Assembly: GCA_011009095.1 (NCBI GenBank)
Contig: VTPC01090689.1
Span: 65,428-129,427 of the forward strand
Direction: 5' to 3'
Length of the DNA: 64,000 nt
Source: Ignelater luminosus
Taxonomy: Eukaryota > Arthropoda > Insecta > Coleoptera > Elateridae
Shown: in pieces, positions 36,855 to 49,911 of the stretch
Position numbering within the stretch: position 1 is the stretch's first letter
Layout of the letters: the number at the start of each line of letters is the position of its first letter
Notes under the pieces: model-generated
Database searches by the model: none
Seen by the model: only the letters and a program-made list of their open reading frames with translations
Told to the model about the DNA's origin: nothing
Translations under genes and position numbers: made by a program

Positions 36855-39800
36855 TTGTTTTGCGAGAAAAACTTCCTGTTGTTAGAAAATCTCACGTTTT
36901 CAAGATTTCATGCCTGTAGAATTTTACTACGTAGGTTCTAATGCCACTGAATATGCGAATCTTGTTCGAGTTCTACTCTCGGATTATTTACAAAAGAACA
37001 GGAATTCTAATTGGATTATGCTTTTAATATAAAAAACTAAACTCTGAAAATATTCGAATTGTCACTTGAATCTTAAAATTTCTTTAAACCTTAATTCTGA
37101 ATCAAACCTTCCGAAATTTTTTTTAATTTATAAAAACAACATTCACGTTATTATTTCTTTATTGTCTAGACTCTAGAAGAACATTAGTTTTGTGATTGCG
37201 TAAACGACATTCCATTATAAGGGGATAATAAATGAAACAATAAACAAGAGCAACGATTACCTCTACTAGTAATGTTTACTAAAGATGCCAACAACATGAA
37301 AGTCAGAATTTAAAAATCTATCACAGATGTTAACTAGAATGTTATTTTTTAAGGTGCCCTACCGCAATAAAAAACGATGGATCGCGTTTGATTAGTTGAA
37401 GTTATTTTTAAATTCGTTGCTTATAATGTAAAGCTTGCAGAAAACTTTCCGTTTGCATTTAAATTTGTTTATAAATGTACATATCACTTTTTATTAACGT
37501 AATAGTTATATTCCGACAAAAGCTATGCGTCATTTTGTCATTATTTTTAACTTTCTCCATGTTACTTGCAATAAAACACTTATTTTTTCCCAAGAAAACC
37601 GAAAAAGAAACTCCCACAAGGTCTACGACTTGTAAACAATATTTCAGTTGCGCACATTTATTTTTAATAAGAGGAAACTTTTCATATTTATTTAAAATCA
37701 GAATATCACGTTTACAACTAATTATTTAAAAATTGCCATAAACGCTAGAAATAATAAATTTCTTTTATTTACATTATAGGTTACGCACTTAAATGAGCCA
37801 AATTAAAAACAAGATAATAACTCGATCGTTGAAGAATTATCAATCATTTTTTTCTTTGTATAATGCAAATGTGCATTTTAGTAATAATCTGATTTAATTA
37901 CAATATAAATGATAAACGGAAACATGCTGTTATTTGCGCCTAAATAAAAATTTTTCGCTTTCTTTATTGTTAGGTAATAAAAAAATTAAGACGAAATCTA
38001 AAGCTTTTTGGTTTCAAAATAGTTTTATATCATCAATATTCCACACTAAATAATCTACATTACATAAATATTCAATTAGTTTAGTTTTGATTTAATTAGA
38101 TGTTTACGATTTCAATGTTTACTTCCCAGTCCGAAACTAGGAAAATCAGTCTTACCGAAGTAAATATGTACACTACAACTCAAACATAAAGAATCACCTG
38201 CTTCGATATAAATTTATCAATGTTTATTTACAACGCAACATGGAACAATTAAGTTTTTTCTTAATGGAATTTTCCGATGTTCGTCACAACTAACCTTTTA
38301 ATATTAGCTATAATTAAGCATAAAATTTATATCAACCACAAAACTAATTAGTAATTATATACCCTCAAGAACTCTTTATAGGTATAAACATTTACTGTTA
38401 AGACATCTTTTGTGGTCGTTATGACAACTGGTATACAAATATAACGCTGCCTAAAGTGAATAATCAAATTTAGTTTTTATGTCAATGGACATTCTTCATC
38501 CACAGACAAAAGCTAATATGCTACTTATTGAAGAAATAAATCAAAAGAGACAGTATTTCTGGTCATTACAGTCTGAATAATCTTTCAATTACCGCTAATT
38601 TAATTATCTTTTTCTTTATGTACCATCATAGCTTTATTCCGTACTTTCTTTCATGTTTCGTAGTCGCACGGTAGAATTAAAAAAAGACATCTTATTTAAG
38701 TGCCAAAACAGTATTTTAGCTTACGTTAGAAAAAGTTCGGAATTTCTAGTTAATTCGCAACTATTTCAATTGTTTATGGAAAATTAAATGGAAAGTTTTC
38801 TTTATAGTTGCTTCTATCATAATATGCCACAGGAAACCGAAAAACTTTTTTCTAAAAATACCTATACTTCTGTTGTAAGATTTAGTCGCTGACATCCGAG
38901 TCAGTCGGATCCATTGATTACTCACATTCAGAGATGGAAGGTTTGGTAAGTTCAGCTCTTAGTAGTTTCATAGAGACCTCATAATCGCAAAGCAATCAAA
39001 AAACAATGTAAGTAGCGTTTTGGTAATATCTGGGTCACCCCTCAGTAAGTATGCTTGCACACCTAAAGTCGAAAAGACGATATGGAAACAAAACTGATAA
39101 AAATTCGAATGTTTTATCTTAAGATAAATTTGCCGCAGCTCAAAAAAATCAAATAACTTTTCTAATAGATTTTCAGTAATAATGATCTTTAGATCTTAAT
39201 ATTTCGGCTTAAACATTAAACTATCTCAGATTTTCAATTCGGCACTTATACAATTTAATTTGAAAATTCCCTTTCAAAAATAATCCAATTGAATTCATTT
39301 TATTGGAAAATGAAGATTGAGAGACTTTGAGCTTGAAAACCTTGACAGTTACACACAAAAAAACACAAAACATTTTAATTTTCGTCATAGCCACTTGAAC
39401 AAATTCAATTATACATAAAAGAGAAGAAAAAAATAAATGTTAATGTTATGCCAAAAAACTCATCAACCTCCTTGTTGCAATTAAACATAAAACGTGGTTC
39501 ACTCTAAAACCAAAATTTCGATCTAAATTGTTTAGTGGCTCATTTTAGGAATCTGATTTGTGAAGGTTTTGATACAGCAGAGGGTGTAGCTGTCCTAACT
39601 TTTAATGAAGTTTAAAATAAGAAAAGAAGGAAAAGAACTGCAATAGACTATATGGGTTGGATGAAATGTGACTAATCAAAAATACTTCTCAAAAACATCC
39701 GGTTCTTGAGCAAAGGATGATTTGATATGTGCTTTATTTCCAATGCTATGGAATCAAGCCTTAGCTTAGTACTCTGTCTTATTACTTATTAATTCTTTTT

Positions 39801-39925
39801 TATCAAACTGCAGCAAATTTCCACATCTTCTGATTATGCATCAAGAAATTGGTCATGGTCTACAGAGAGAAGATTCTAATTTGGTTTTTAAATCAAAGAT
39901 AACCTAAGTGTAAAGACATTTTTAA
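36855..39925. other. AT-rich DNA; one possible 60-nt exon
   Basis: No recognised family. At 38886-38945 a segment lies between TAAGATTTAG and GTAAGTTC and is open in one frame (SLTSESVGSIDYSHSEMEGL). It is listed under findings and is too short to call a gene. Confidence 0.35.
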
Positions 39926-39927
39926 GA

Positions 39928-41190
39928 ATCTTCTTCTTCTTCTTAGCCTTCTTGCACCCAGAATTGGACATAGATTTCCTTTTTAGACTTCCAGTTGTTT
40001 CTATTTAGCGCTTCCCTATCCAGTGTAATCCTGCAACTTTCTTTAGGTCATCATACCACCTTCTCTGGGGTCTTCCTCGGTTTCTATTTCCTAAGTATGA
40101 TCTTTATTAATTTTTGTACTCCATCTGCTGTCGTTTCGCCTTGCTACATGCCCTGCAAACTTCCACTTCAATTTTGTGATTGTTTCTATTATATTTTTCA
40201 CTTTCGTTCTGCTTTTTATCCAGTCATTCCTTTTTCTATCTCGTAAAGATATACCTAGCATCCCCCGTTGTATTGCTACTTTTACGAAGGCAAATTATAC
40301 CAGTCTTTTTCTTCTTTTTATTTCTTGTATTTTTACATTTTCTAGCTGTTGCCCATCTAAGAGCACTACCACGGCTTTTCGACGCATACCTTTGGTCTTA
40401 GTATTTATTTTCAGCCTTATTTGTTTTGCTTCTTCTTCTAGTTTTAGGGTCATTTGTTTTAAATATTCATTATTGTCTAAGATGATCACTATGTCATCTG
40501 CAAATCTAAGGTTAGTCAATCGTTTTACGTTTATTTCTCTCTCCTTGTTCCAATTGAGCTTTTTAAATATTCCTTCTAAGGCTAGAGTAAATAGTTTGGG
40601 TGATATTGTATCCTCGCGTCTTATATCTCTTTCTATACGTATTTTGTTTGAGTCTGTGTTTGCATTTTAGTATTTTTATATATCGATAGTCTATTCTTGC
40701 TTTATTTAATTCCTCTTCGATTGCCCAGTGTTAAACCGAATCAAAGACCTTTTCGAAATCTATGAAGGTTATGCTTAGCACTAGATTGTATTGAGTTGCT
40801 TTTTCTACTAATGCGTTGATAGTAAGTAAATGGTCGTGTGTATTGAATTCTTTTCTAAATTCTGCCTGTTCAACTGGTTGGTAATTGTCGATTTCGTCGT
40901 TGTTCTGATAAGGCCTATCATGTCATATTTAATGTTTCTGTATTTGTTCTCAAGGTTCGCTAATTGAAAGTCGTGTGATCTGTTGCTATATGCTTCTATT
41001 GAGAAAGAAGTATTTTTTGTTTTATTCAGTTTTGTGTCTCCTTCAGAATTCGTGAGACTGACTGGGTTAGCAGTGTGGGATGCGGAACTTACTATTCTAC
41101 CCACCTGGGATATTTTTGTTTTCATTGCCATTTTCCTTGAAGGGATATTGGCATTTCTTGCCACGCTTGCCGAACGGGTTGATGAGTTAT
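39928..41190 (-). pseudogene. RTE-like LINE, internally deleted
   Basis: On the minus strand, near 40960-40900, LANLENKYRNIKYDMIGL matches the start of the apurinic-type endonuclease domain (GKLEN...MKR...DIIGL). It then jumps almost directly to the reverse transcriptase at about 40880-40500. Visible RT blocks are EQAEFRKEF, DHLLTINALVEKA, palm motif A TFIDFEKVFDS (40735-40767) and the catalytic box FADD (40494-40505). C-terminal blocks are MLGISLRDRKRN, KLKWKFAGHVARR, and in another frame GRPQRRWYDDLKKVAG. Most of the endonuclease and the first part of RT are missing. An in-frame stop follows motif A. The 3' end is a short (AAG)n tail on the minus strand, typical of RTE elements. Confidence 0.85.
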
Positions 41191-41329
41191 TTGGATATAG
41201 GGTGGGGTAGGTGGGACCTAGGGTTGGGGCATATTTTTCCCAGTAGCAGTAGTTGGCAGAAAATTAAGGCTCGCATAGCCAGGGTCTTTAAGAATAATTA
41301 CCGTTTATTTTATTGAAATGTCTTAGTTA

Positions 41330-44300
41330 AGAACTTTCTAAGGGCATCCGCGCCGTTATAGAGACGCACAAGGGTACCACCTCCGAATTTATTTTTATAT
41401 GTGTACTTTTCTTATAGAGAAGAAAGATAATTGTTTACGTTATTATTAAAGGGATAGTAGATACTTTACAAGTGATAATTGAAATCATTGTGTTGATTGA
41501 AGTTGTAAACTGCTTTGTTTGTACAAAAGCGGTGATTGCATATTAATTTGTGCTTAATCAAACCCAAACAGGTTTTTTTAAAAGTGCTTTTTTTATTATT
41601 CAAATATTAAATATTCCCCGATTTTATGTTATTTTAATTTATTTAATAAAGGAATCGATAATTAACAATGTTATATCTTAATGTTGTTGTTTTGTTGTTA
41701 TTAAGATCAAATGAAGAATATTAGATAAATATTGCTTTAGGGACATTCCTACTTGAACTATTATTGATATCATGTAGATCTTTTATTGTTTTATTTTTAT
41801 TATATAAGTTATGGTGTTTTATTGTAATACCAAAGCACTTATAGCTAAACAAATCTTCTTAAGAGTTATAGTAAGTCTCTGAAACTGTTTGGATTTTTTG
41901 GATCTAATCAGGATTATGTAAAAGAAATATTCTGGCATCCCTGGGTAGGAAGCAAAGTACAGTTACTTTTATAATTATATGATTTTTGAAACTTACGCCT
42001 TATTTGCAAAAGTTTATCCAGTTTTTCTGACACACTATATAAACTGAGATGTGAGACTATTACTGTTGTTGGTAGCATTCTAGTTTTAATAAAATTAGTC
42101 TACCTCTCTAGTTTTGGTATACAATTTCTAACAGATTCTTGAAATATGTCGTTTTGGGAGAAATTTCTAGGTCAGTTTTGCATTTATAACTGAAAGTTTT
42201 CAAACAGGTTTTGTTTTTATTTGGCAAATAGATTACTAGCTTTTTCAGATATATCTCAGTCAGTAGTATTGTAAGTCTAAAAAAACATAAAAATTTGTAA
42301 CGGTGGAGGAAATCAAAGCTGAGATTTTTGTAAACAAATGAAGACAGGTTAGATTTTCTTTCTAGGTTGTTAATGACATTAAAATATGCTACTCTAACGC
42401 AATTTAAGCGACCTTGAATCTTGAAGTGTCCAAGATCGCAATTGTAAAAATCGAACTTGAATAACTCTGTATATTATATAATCTTAGAAGAAATGTTTGT
42501 TTAGTAATCACTGATTTCTAAAAGTTTTAATATTATGAATAGCACCTTGAACAACTAATAAGACCAATTTGGACTTTAATCTGGGTTTATAAGACTAACC
42601 TTAAAACAACAGGTTTGAAATTTTTTTCTATGAAATTATCAAAATTATTTTCAAGTTAGGTACTATTTTTGACAAATTATACTTCAAGTATTAAAAACTA
42701 TTTAAAGTTTTCAAAGAATGTTGTAAATACATTTATAACTTATTTGTCATTAAAATAACAAATCCACCATAGTCCTTTTAACTATTTACAAGTGTGTATT
42801 CAAGTAAGTCCCAATTCATTAATATGTTGATATTAAGTAACTAATTTAGTAAATGATGGGATTGTTTTGGTTTCATTTGTTTTATTGACATTAATGTAAT
42901 AATAATAACTATTAAAAGTAAATTAACTAACACCTTTTATTGTTAATGAGAGTATTTTAGATCTATAGGTATCATTCAGCTGGCGCATGCTAGCATTACG
43001 TATTGGTTATTGATAACAAGATATAACATATTTATCGATTCTTATCGTTATAGACAATTATAAGAAAGTATATTTTCAAATCCAGTTTTTTCTACAATCA
43101 AACACCATTGATTACAAGAAAACGACAGTTGAGATTTAAAAATGACAAAGTACAAAATTAACAAAATTATTAGTTAGTACAAATATTCTATCTTATCGAT
43201 AAAGCAAGCATTTCATAGAATTTATTCTTAATATAGTCAAACTTTGGAATTTGCATAAACATTTAAATGATGGAATTTCATTCACTACGTTTAAACAGAA
43301 ACGTAAACAAGAAAGTGTTACAAAAAGTATCTAGCTAATGTATATTTCATTATTCAATATAAACCAATTATTAACTGTAGATTTCCATACAAGTATCAAT
43401 TAATGGATGATATAAGATCTGCTGCGTCATATATACTGTTGCTTTTTTCTTCAAAATTTGGACTTTCCAAAACATACATCTTGACCAACGCGTATCTGTT
43501 TATTAATATATCATTGAGAAGAAGATAATTAAACAAAAAATAAACAAAAAAGGACACGTGTGCTATTTTGTTTTGTTACCGCTTAGCTATATATAGGTTA
43601 ACTTTGTCATACTTTACATTATTTATTATGATATAACACAATACCACTCAACGATAGTTAAGCTATAGTTGACTAAAACCGATTTTAATTAACTTCTGAA
43701 GAAATGTTAGTTTTAAAATTTTAGAGAGAAAGTGCAACTCGAGTGTGCATCAAGTTGCCAAGTAAATGAGTGAGGGAATTCCTTCAAGACCTTGACTTTC
43801 TATTAATAAAGCTAATATTCGGCCTTAAACCGAAATTTCATACTTTCATCATTATTTGACGACTTCATAACTTAAAATAATGTTCAAAATCTTCAAGTTA
43901 TTACTGAGTATTTCAGTTAATCTTTTGAAGAATTCTTAATACAGTTAGTGTCATGTATCTTTGTTTGCTGTAACAACTTCATAAAGTTGAGTTATCGTGT
44001 GTGGTAATAATATTTTATTAATTAGCACCTGAATAGATGACTCATTTAGTCGTAAACCTACCAAAACACCTTTGGTTAATTAATAATTTTCATTAGACAT
44101 AAAACCGGTTAAATTATTTTACAGAAGCAGGTTAGAGGATATACTTGAAATATCATATTATATTCATAAATTTCTTTTTGTTCCTTTAATAATAGCACTG
44201 GAAATACCACAGGAATGATTTTTTATAATTCTTATTGTTCAAGTTCAGAATATAATCTTTTTTGGCTTTCTTCCTATTGGAATTCAATCTTAGTATAAGT

Positions 44301-46130
44301 GGACGTCCCATTATCTCTTTCTACAGTCAAGTGGAAAATGCGACAACAGACTATCACATGCGGTTGCTGCACATAAGAAAAGACCTAAAGCAAACCTTAC
44401 ATTTCAAAACAATAAAGTCAAGAGGAGAAATTGCTTGGAAAACCATCAGTATCTTAAGATGTTGCTTTGTCCGATTTTTCATGGTTGGGTTTGCTTTATT
44501 CTTAATATTTTTGAAAAGAATTTGGCATGAGGTGCTCTCACCTTTGGGTAAATCCATAAATTGATTACCACTAAAGTTTTTATTGTTTTTGAGGTGTGCC
44601 ATTATCGAAATTTGAGTACATATTTGCTATATGTTTCTGTTCTGTATAGAAATTATATTTGTATTTTGACCTTTTAAGGCACTTCTGCAATTTCTAAAAT
44701 CTTCTAACTTTGAGTACGAAAAAGTTATTTCTCTTTTTTAAATAGAAGACTCTGCTTAACGAAAAATTGATTTTTCAGCGAGACAAGTCTAGATAATAAA
44801 TCTAAAATAAACTAAATAACAACCAAATAGATTTATAGTGTTAAATTCTTATTTTCTAAATATTTTTTGGTGATTTCGTCAAGACTAAAACAATTGGATT
44901 TATCTTTTATCATTCATATTGACACTTACTTATATTTTCATTGAAAACAATGGAAGAAACAAATTTAAGTAAAAATTTAACACCGTAGCCTTTACATACT
45001 TCATCATTTCCTTTAGAACAATATTATTACTGAGAAAATAAGTATTTAGCTTCCTCGAAGAGTAGGTAATAAACGGCAATTTAGTAGTTACCAAATCATT
45101 AATTAAGATGGAAAGATTGCATAAGGTGTACTTTATTAACTTTTTTACGTATATTGGATATGAAGATAGTAAATTTTCTTCTTATTAGTCTCCATATCTA
45201 TTATTGAGCAATACTAATAAACAGTAATGACAGTCCTCATTCTCAGAATTTTATATACGACACATTCTCGTTCATAGTACTTCTAATCATCAAACAATTT
45301 ATTTGACATATGTAAAGATTCAAGCGAATTCTTTATCACAACTCATATATAGGTATTTTCCAGGTAGCTTTATCACGAAAGGTGATAAAACCCAAAGATA
45401 TATCGATTAATCAAACAATCATCTAAGCAAAAAGAGCAATTTATACTAAACCAAATCTATTTTTGTTTTATATTGATTGATTCGTACGCATACCTTTCTG
45501 GGAGTAACATACTACGTGAAATACTTGTAAAATCGTTTACTTTATCAACAGTTATAAAGTTATGTCATAAATAAAACATGATCGAATCGTTTTAAATGTT
45601 TTAAACGAAAACAATCAACTTTAAAACTGTCATATCAGCACCTTTATAAATGAATTTCAAAGCAAATCATAAATCAAAATTCATAAAACAAGAATATTTA
45701 ATGCATGTGTGACCTCGTTCATAAATCTTAATATGGATTTACCACGTGTTGCGTTTATCTTTGCATGTTAATTGTAAAAGCTATCATAATGGCAATAAAT
45801 ACTTTGTACAAATGTAGAATATCAGCGATTTTACCTTTACTATCAGACACAAAAAGAAAATTAACAAGATAACATTCAGCTTCCTAAGCTGTATTTTAAA
45901 AATAATTAACTCTATTGTGAGGATTCGAATAGCAATTGTTCAAAACAATTTAAAATTTCTTCAGAAGACAGTAATCTACTTCAACTTTTGCAGTCAGTTG
46001 TACCCAACAATTTTTACCATCATCGTAAGTCTCCTAAGATTTGCTTTTCTCAATAATCAAATCCTTTTGTCGTCATATTATTTACAGTTTTGTTGTCTAG
46101 CAGCTGTCTTGTACTAACCTATAAAATCTC
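41330..46130. other. AT-rich DNA, nothing firmly recognised
   Basis: Open frames on both strands at 44262-44602 are unrecognised and overlap. A short plus-strand stretch at 45992-46022 lies between a good acceptor (CAACTTTTGCAG) and GTAAGTCTCC, but it has no supporting context. Confidence 0.4.
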
Positions 46131-46209
46131 AAAAAAGTCTCAAATTGTTTTTCAAATTCAGTTTTTCCCTTGTTTTATTGGTTTGGCTTCTGCGACTTCA
46201 CCCCCGTAA

Positions 46210-46418
46210 TACCTTAACTCAAAAAAATACGTGCTGGTCACATCTTCGGACATCGGACGTATCTTCAATAAAGTCTCCCGAATGAAGTTCCTTTAAAAGC
46301 TCCTCAACTATGTTCATGTTCATGCTTTTTCGTCCCCAATAAGAATCAAATGACTCCTTAGATAATCTAATAAGATCTTCACCAACTTGTAGTATCGTCC
46401 AACGACGTGCTCATTCAC
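46210..46418 (-). pseudogene. Unassigned protein-coding relic or exon
   Basis: A minus-strand frame without ATG is open for about 60 codons, from near 46407 to a TGA at about 46220. It includes RRWTILQVGEDLIRLSKESF, then SYWGRKSMNMNIVEELLKEL and SGDFIEDTSDVRRCDQHVFF. At a run of seven T the reading shifts and continues as FELRYYGGEVAEAKPIKQGK to about 46145. Composition, length and absence of homopolymers look like real past coding sequence. The family is unknown to me: it may be a transposon protein or a degenerate host exon. A GGTAAGTGT lies just upstream, in the wrong position for an acceptor. Confidence 0.35.
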
Positions 46419-47099
46419 ACTTACCTTCTAATTCAAAATATTAGACCTGCGTTTCTCAAGCTTTTTTGTCTACGCAAGCCCCCAATATTTAAGGTTTACG
46501 AATTCGCAAATTTTCCCATACGGAAACGTAGTAAACACAAAGTCAGCTCATCATGATACATGATGGGTCTGGCTTGGTTACTTGTTATTCGTTTCTAGTC
46601 GATGTTTGACTTGATTGTTCTTATGGTTTGTGCATCAAATATACTTTGAATTGTCAAATCAGCTCTTGACGTTTTTAGAAAATTATAGTTACTTAGCTGC
46701 CTGAAGCCTGAACCAGTTTAACTAATACCCTTCCGTGTCTAGTTCTGCATTTATTAGCCTTATCAAATCTTGAGCAAGCTACGTCGAGTGTTTTTCTTCT
46801 TTCCAATAAAGCTAATCAGCAAATCTTAACCAGGAACCTTAATTTAACCCAACTAGGAAATCTGATTAAGACTAACATGATTCAACTCAACTCTGTTGAT
46901 CAGTGTCAAAAGAAAGCAACATCCCTTTTATAAGACATTCAAAATCCTTTTAGATGGTCATGACTCTCAAACTGAAAAATGCCCTTTGCTACAAGTTATA
47001 AGATAGCATCCAATCTTACTTTGAAATAGCCAAAAATTCTACATTTTAAACTTTGTATGAAATAATATATTTAGATTAATTTTAAGATTCTTATAATCT

Positions 47100-47705
47100 C
47101 GAAGAAGAGAATTTTGCATATTCAACGAATTCCGTTCGTTACTGAATTTGCAAAGTCTATCCGTTCGCATTTTTTAAAATTTGAAATTTTGACTTCAGAT
47201 TTGGGTTCCACATCAGAAATCACGTGGTGTCTTCATTCTTTTATATCTCTTCGGGAACGTGGTCAAAATGGCCGCTCAGATTTGAAAAAAATGTCTGTCA
47301 GCATTTTTTTTTAATTTTGAAATTTTGACTTCAGATTCGGATTTTACATCAAAAACTAAAGACAACGTAGTGTCTTCGTTCTTTGATATCTCTTCGGGAA
47401 CATGGTCAAAATGGCCACTGAACGTTGAAAAAAATGTCTGTCCGCATTTTTTTAAATTTTGACATTTTGACTTCAGATTTGGTTTCTTCATCAAAAATTA
47501 AAGACGACGTNNNNNNNNNNGGGTGTCTTCGTTTTTTGATATCTCTTCGGGACCATGGTCAAAATGACCACCTAAATTGAAAAATTCTCAAAAATTGTTT
47601 TTTACTTTAGAATCGTATTCTACGTCAAAAGATAAGAAACACATATACTACTTTTATAGTTTTTTTATATTACCTCGGAAACATGGTCAAAATGGCCGCC
47701 GAAAG
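47100..47705. repeat. Degenerate tandem repeat, about four units of 128-143 bp
   Basis: GACTTCAGATT(T/C) recurs at 47191, 47327 and 47469. ATCTCTTCGGGA recurs near 47244, 47387 and 47540, with a diverged form near 47670. GGTCAAAATGGC recurs at 47261, 47404 and 47685, and as GGTCAAAATGAC at 47557. Unit length is about 136-143 bp except the last interval, about 128. A run of ten N interrupts the third unit, so the true copy number is not known. Confidence 0.9.
47511..47520. other. Assembly gap (10 N)
   Basis: Ten undetermined bases inside the tandem repeat. A round gap of this size inside repeats usually marks an unresolved join. Confidence 0.98.
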
Positions 47706-47709
47706 AACA

Positions 47710-49905
47710 AAACGGAGTTCGTTGTGGTTACGCTTTGCATTACCAGATACTAAGAGTATTGAGTATTGTAATAATTAGGAATCTTCATCTTCATGTATTA
47801 TATCTACGTATTTCTCACAGCCCTACTATCATCAAATGGAAAATTCTGTCAGAAATTGAGGTTATCAGGAAAAATATTGATCATATTCTTTGATATTTAA
47901 GCTATTGCAAATTTCTCACTTTTTTACATTATTATTTGACACTGTAGCATTTATTGCTGTCAATAGAAAATTTTCAATAATTACCCATAGGATCCTTTGA
48001 TATTTAAAAATCAATATGATCATACAAACATAACAAAAATTTACAAATCATAATAAAAGCAGCATTAATAGTACGTAACATTTTGTATATCAAAGCTCTC
48101 TTAGTTAACATTACTAACACGTTTGATGTATTCACTTTCATTATTTCTTTTGTGAGCTCTGTAAATTGTTTAATATGGATGTAAATATATTAAAATCAAT
48201 ACTTACTAACCTAACAAAAGTGTAAATTTAAAACACCACTAAAAAAATACAAACATGATTTTAAACGTTAAACCGGTTTTCTTGCGTTACTAATGTTGCG
48301 GGGAAGGATATTTTGTTTTTTGAGGGTTGAATTCGTTACAATGAAATGTTGAACACATTAGCATATCGGCGAGGTTAGATCATACAAGATGATTCCAAAC
48401 GGTTGTGCCACGTGGCACTGGTAAGGTGTTAGCTCAAATAAAATCTAATTTAATTCTTCGTTTATTATAGAGAAACTATAAGTAAACAATGAATACAAAG
48501 AAATAAAACAAATAGTCTTTGGCTAGAGTTTTGGAAAAGGAAATCTGAATCTAGATTAGGCCAAACCAGACCAAACTGAATATCGCGATGTTCAGTGAGA
48601 CCTTTGTTATGGCAATAACGACCAAGTGTTTTTGACGTCGATCCCAAAACAAACATTACGTTTCCATTTTCTGTTTTGCCCTTGTTCAACCTTCACTTTA
48701 ACAAAGTTGTGATAAAGATTGCAGCCCAACGTCCAAGTACATCACGTTATGCTCTTTGTACTTGGACTTTTTACTGGAAATTTTATGTTTTAACCGTTCA
48801 GAACAATAATGTTATTTTCAAACTGCCCTTCAAAATAATCTTTTATTCAATAGTACTAGAAATATTAATTAGAAACGGTGTAAAACTGTAAATGACCAAG
48901 TCTTTCATCTCGTTTTATAGCAGTGACGAGTATTGCATTTATTGTAGTTATAAAATTTTGCAACATACAGGCGATTTGGATTTCGTTGAGAATGGCGAAT
49001 GTGAAAAATTAGGAAATCTTGTTCCCATATTACTATAATTGAAAAAATCTAGGTAGTTATTATCTTAGTTTTATTTTGCTAGAGAGTTACATTTAAGTAA
49101 ATTAAGATCATTAGCATTAAGTGCACGGGACAATAGAAAAGAATATGGAAAAGTAATGTCAAGGACCCTTTATCTACTGTGATTGATTTGTTGATTATTT
49201 AATTAATCGGAAAAGTGGGTAGGTATATTTCAAACATGATTGTCTTTCTAATAAAATTTCCGACATTTCTTCCAATTTGATAAAAGTAACACTACAGAGA
49301 AATAATATACTGATAAGTGTTTTACCCTAAAGTGTATACGACAGATGTTTTTAAGTTCCTTGTTGCTTTGGTATAAATCCTCAATGAAAATAAAATACCA
49401 GCAATTGCCAACTTCCCTGCATACTTTTTTTTAGTATCTAATTTATCCTTTAATTTAAATAATAGATTGCAGTTATTAACTGATTGTGTATTTTATTAAT
49501 TCTATGATTCCCTTCATAAAAGCCTTTGAATATTTTTAAATAATGTTTACTTTAATAACTGAATCGTCATGTATTACTTTAAAACAATGGAATTGGTTTT
49601 ACATGTAAGAATTACATCAAAACATTAAACTGTAACACTTTCTTTGGAAAGATCACACCAATTAAAATCTCTCTGGAGAGTGGGATTGTTTATGTAACCT
49701 GTTTTTAAATTAATCGTTTATATATTCCTTGTTTCCTTTAGCTATTTATAACAAAAGTAAAAAAAACTCGTTTTGTTAATCGATTATTAGATAATTCTCA
49801 TAAGGACTATATTGCTGTATGAATATCTTTATTTATTAAAATTTCAGACATTTCTAAACTTTCTTTTAAAATTAAATTGAATGGATGATGTCTATTTTTA
49901 AGAAC
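47710..49905. other. AT-rich DNA; hairpin and an element-end motif
   Basis: TACAAGATGATTCCAAAC near 48384 resembles the TACAGGGTGATT ends, followed by the palindrome TGCCACGTGGCA. A perfect 11-bp inverted repeat (GTCCAAGTACA, 48731-48741 and 48757-48767) with a 15-base loop could form a hairpin. No gene is supported. Confidence 0.45.
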
Positions 49906-49911
49906 ATTGTA

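Noticed and set aside
40176..40670. 164-codon plus-strand frame
   Set aside because: It is antisense to the RTE-like reverse transcriptase and is a shadow of that coding sequence.
45992..46022. 31-nt microexon between TTTTGCAG and GTAAGTCTCC on the plus strand
   Set aside because: The splice signals are good, but it is far too short to support without neighbouring exons or expression data.
47276..47494. Minus-strand frame with repeated SGHFDHVPEEISKNEDT-like blocks
   Set aside because: The protein repeats merely mirror the DNA tandem repeat. The frame ends within the array and no gene signals surround it.
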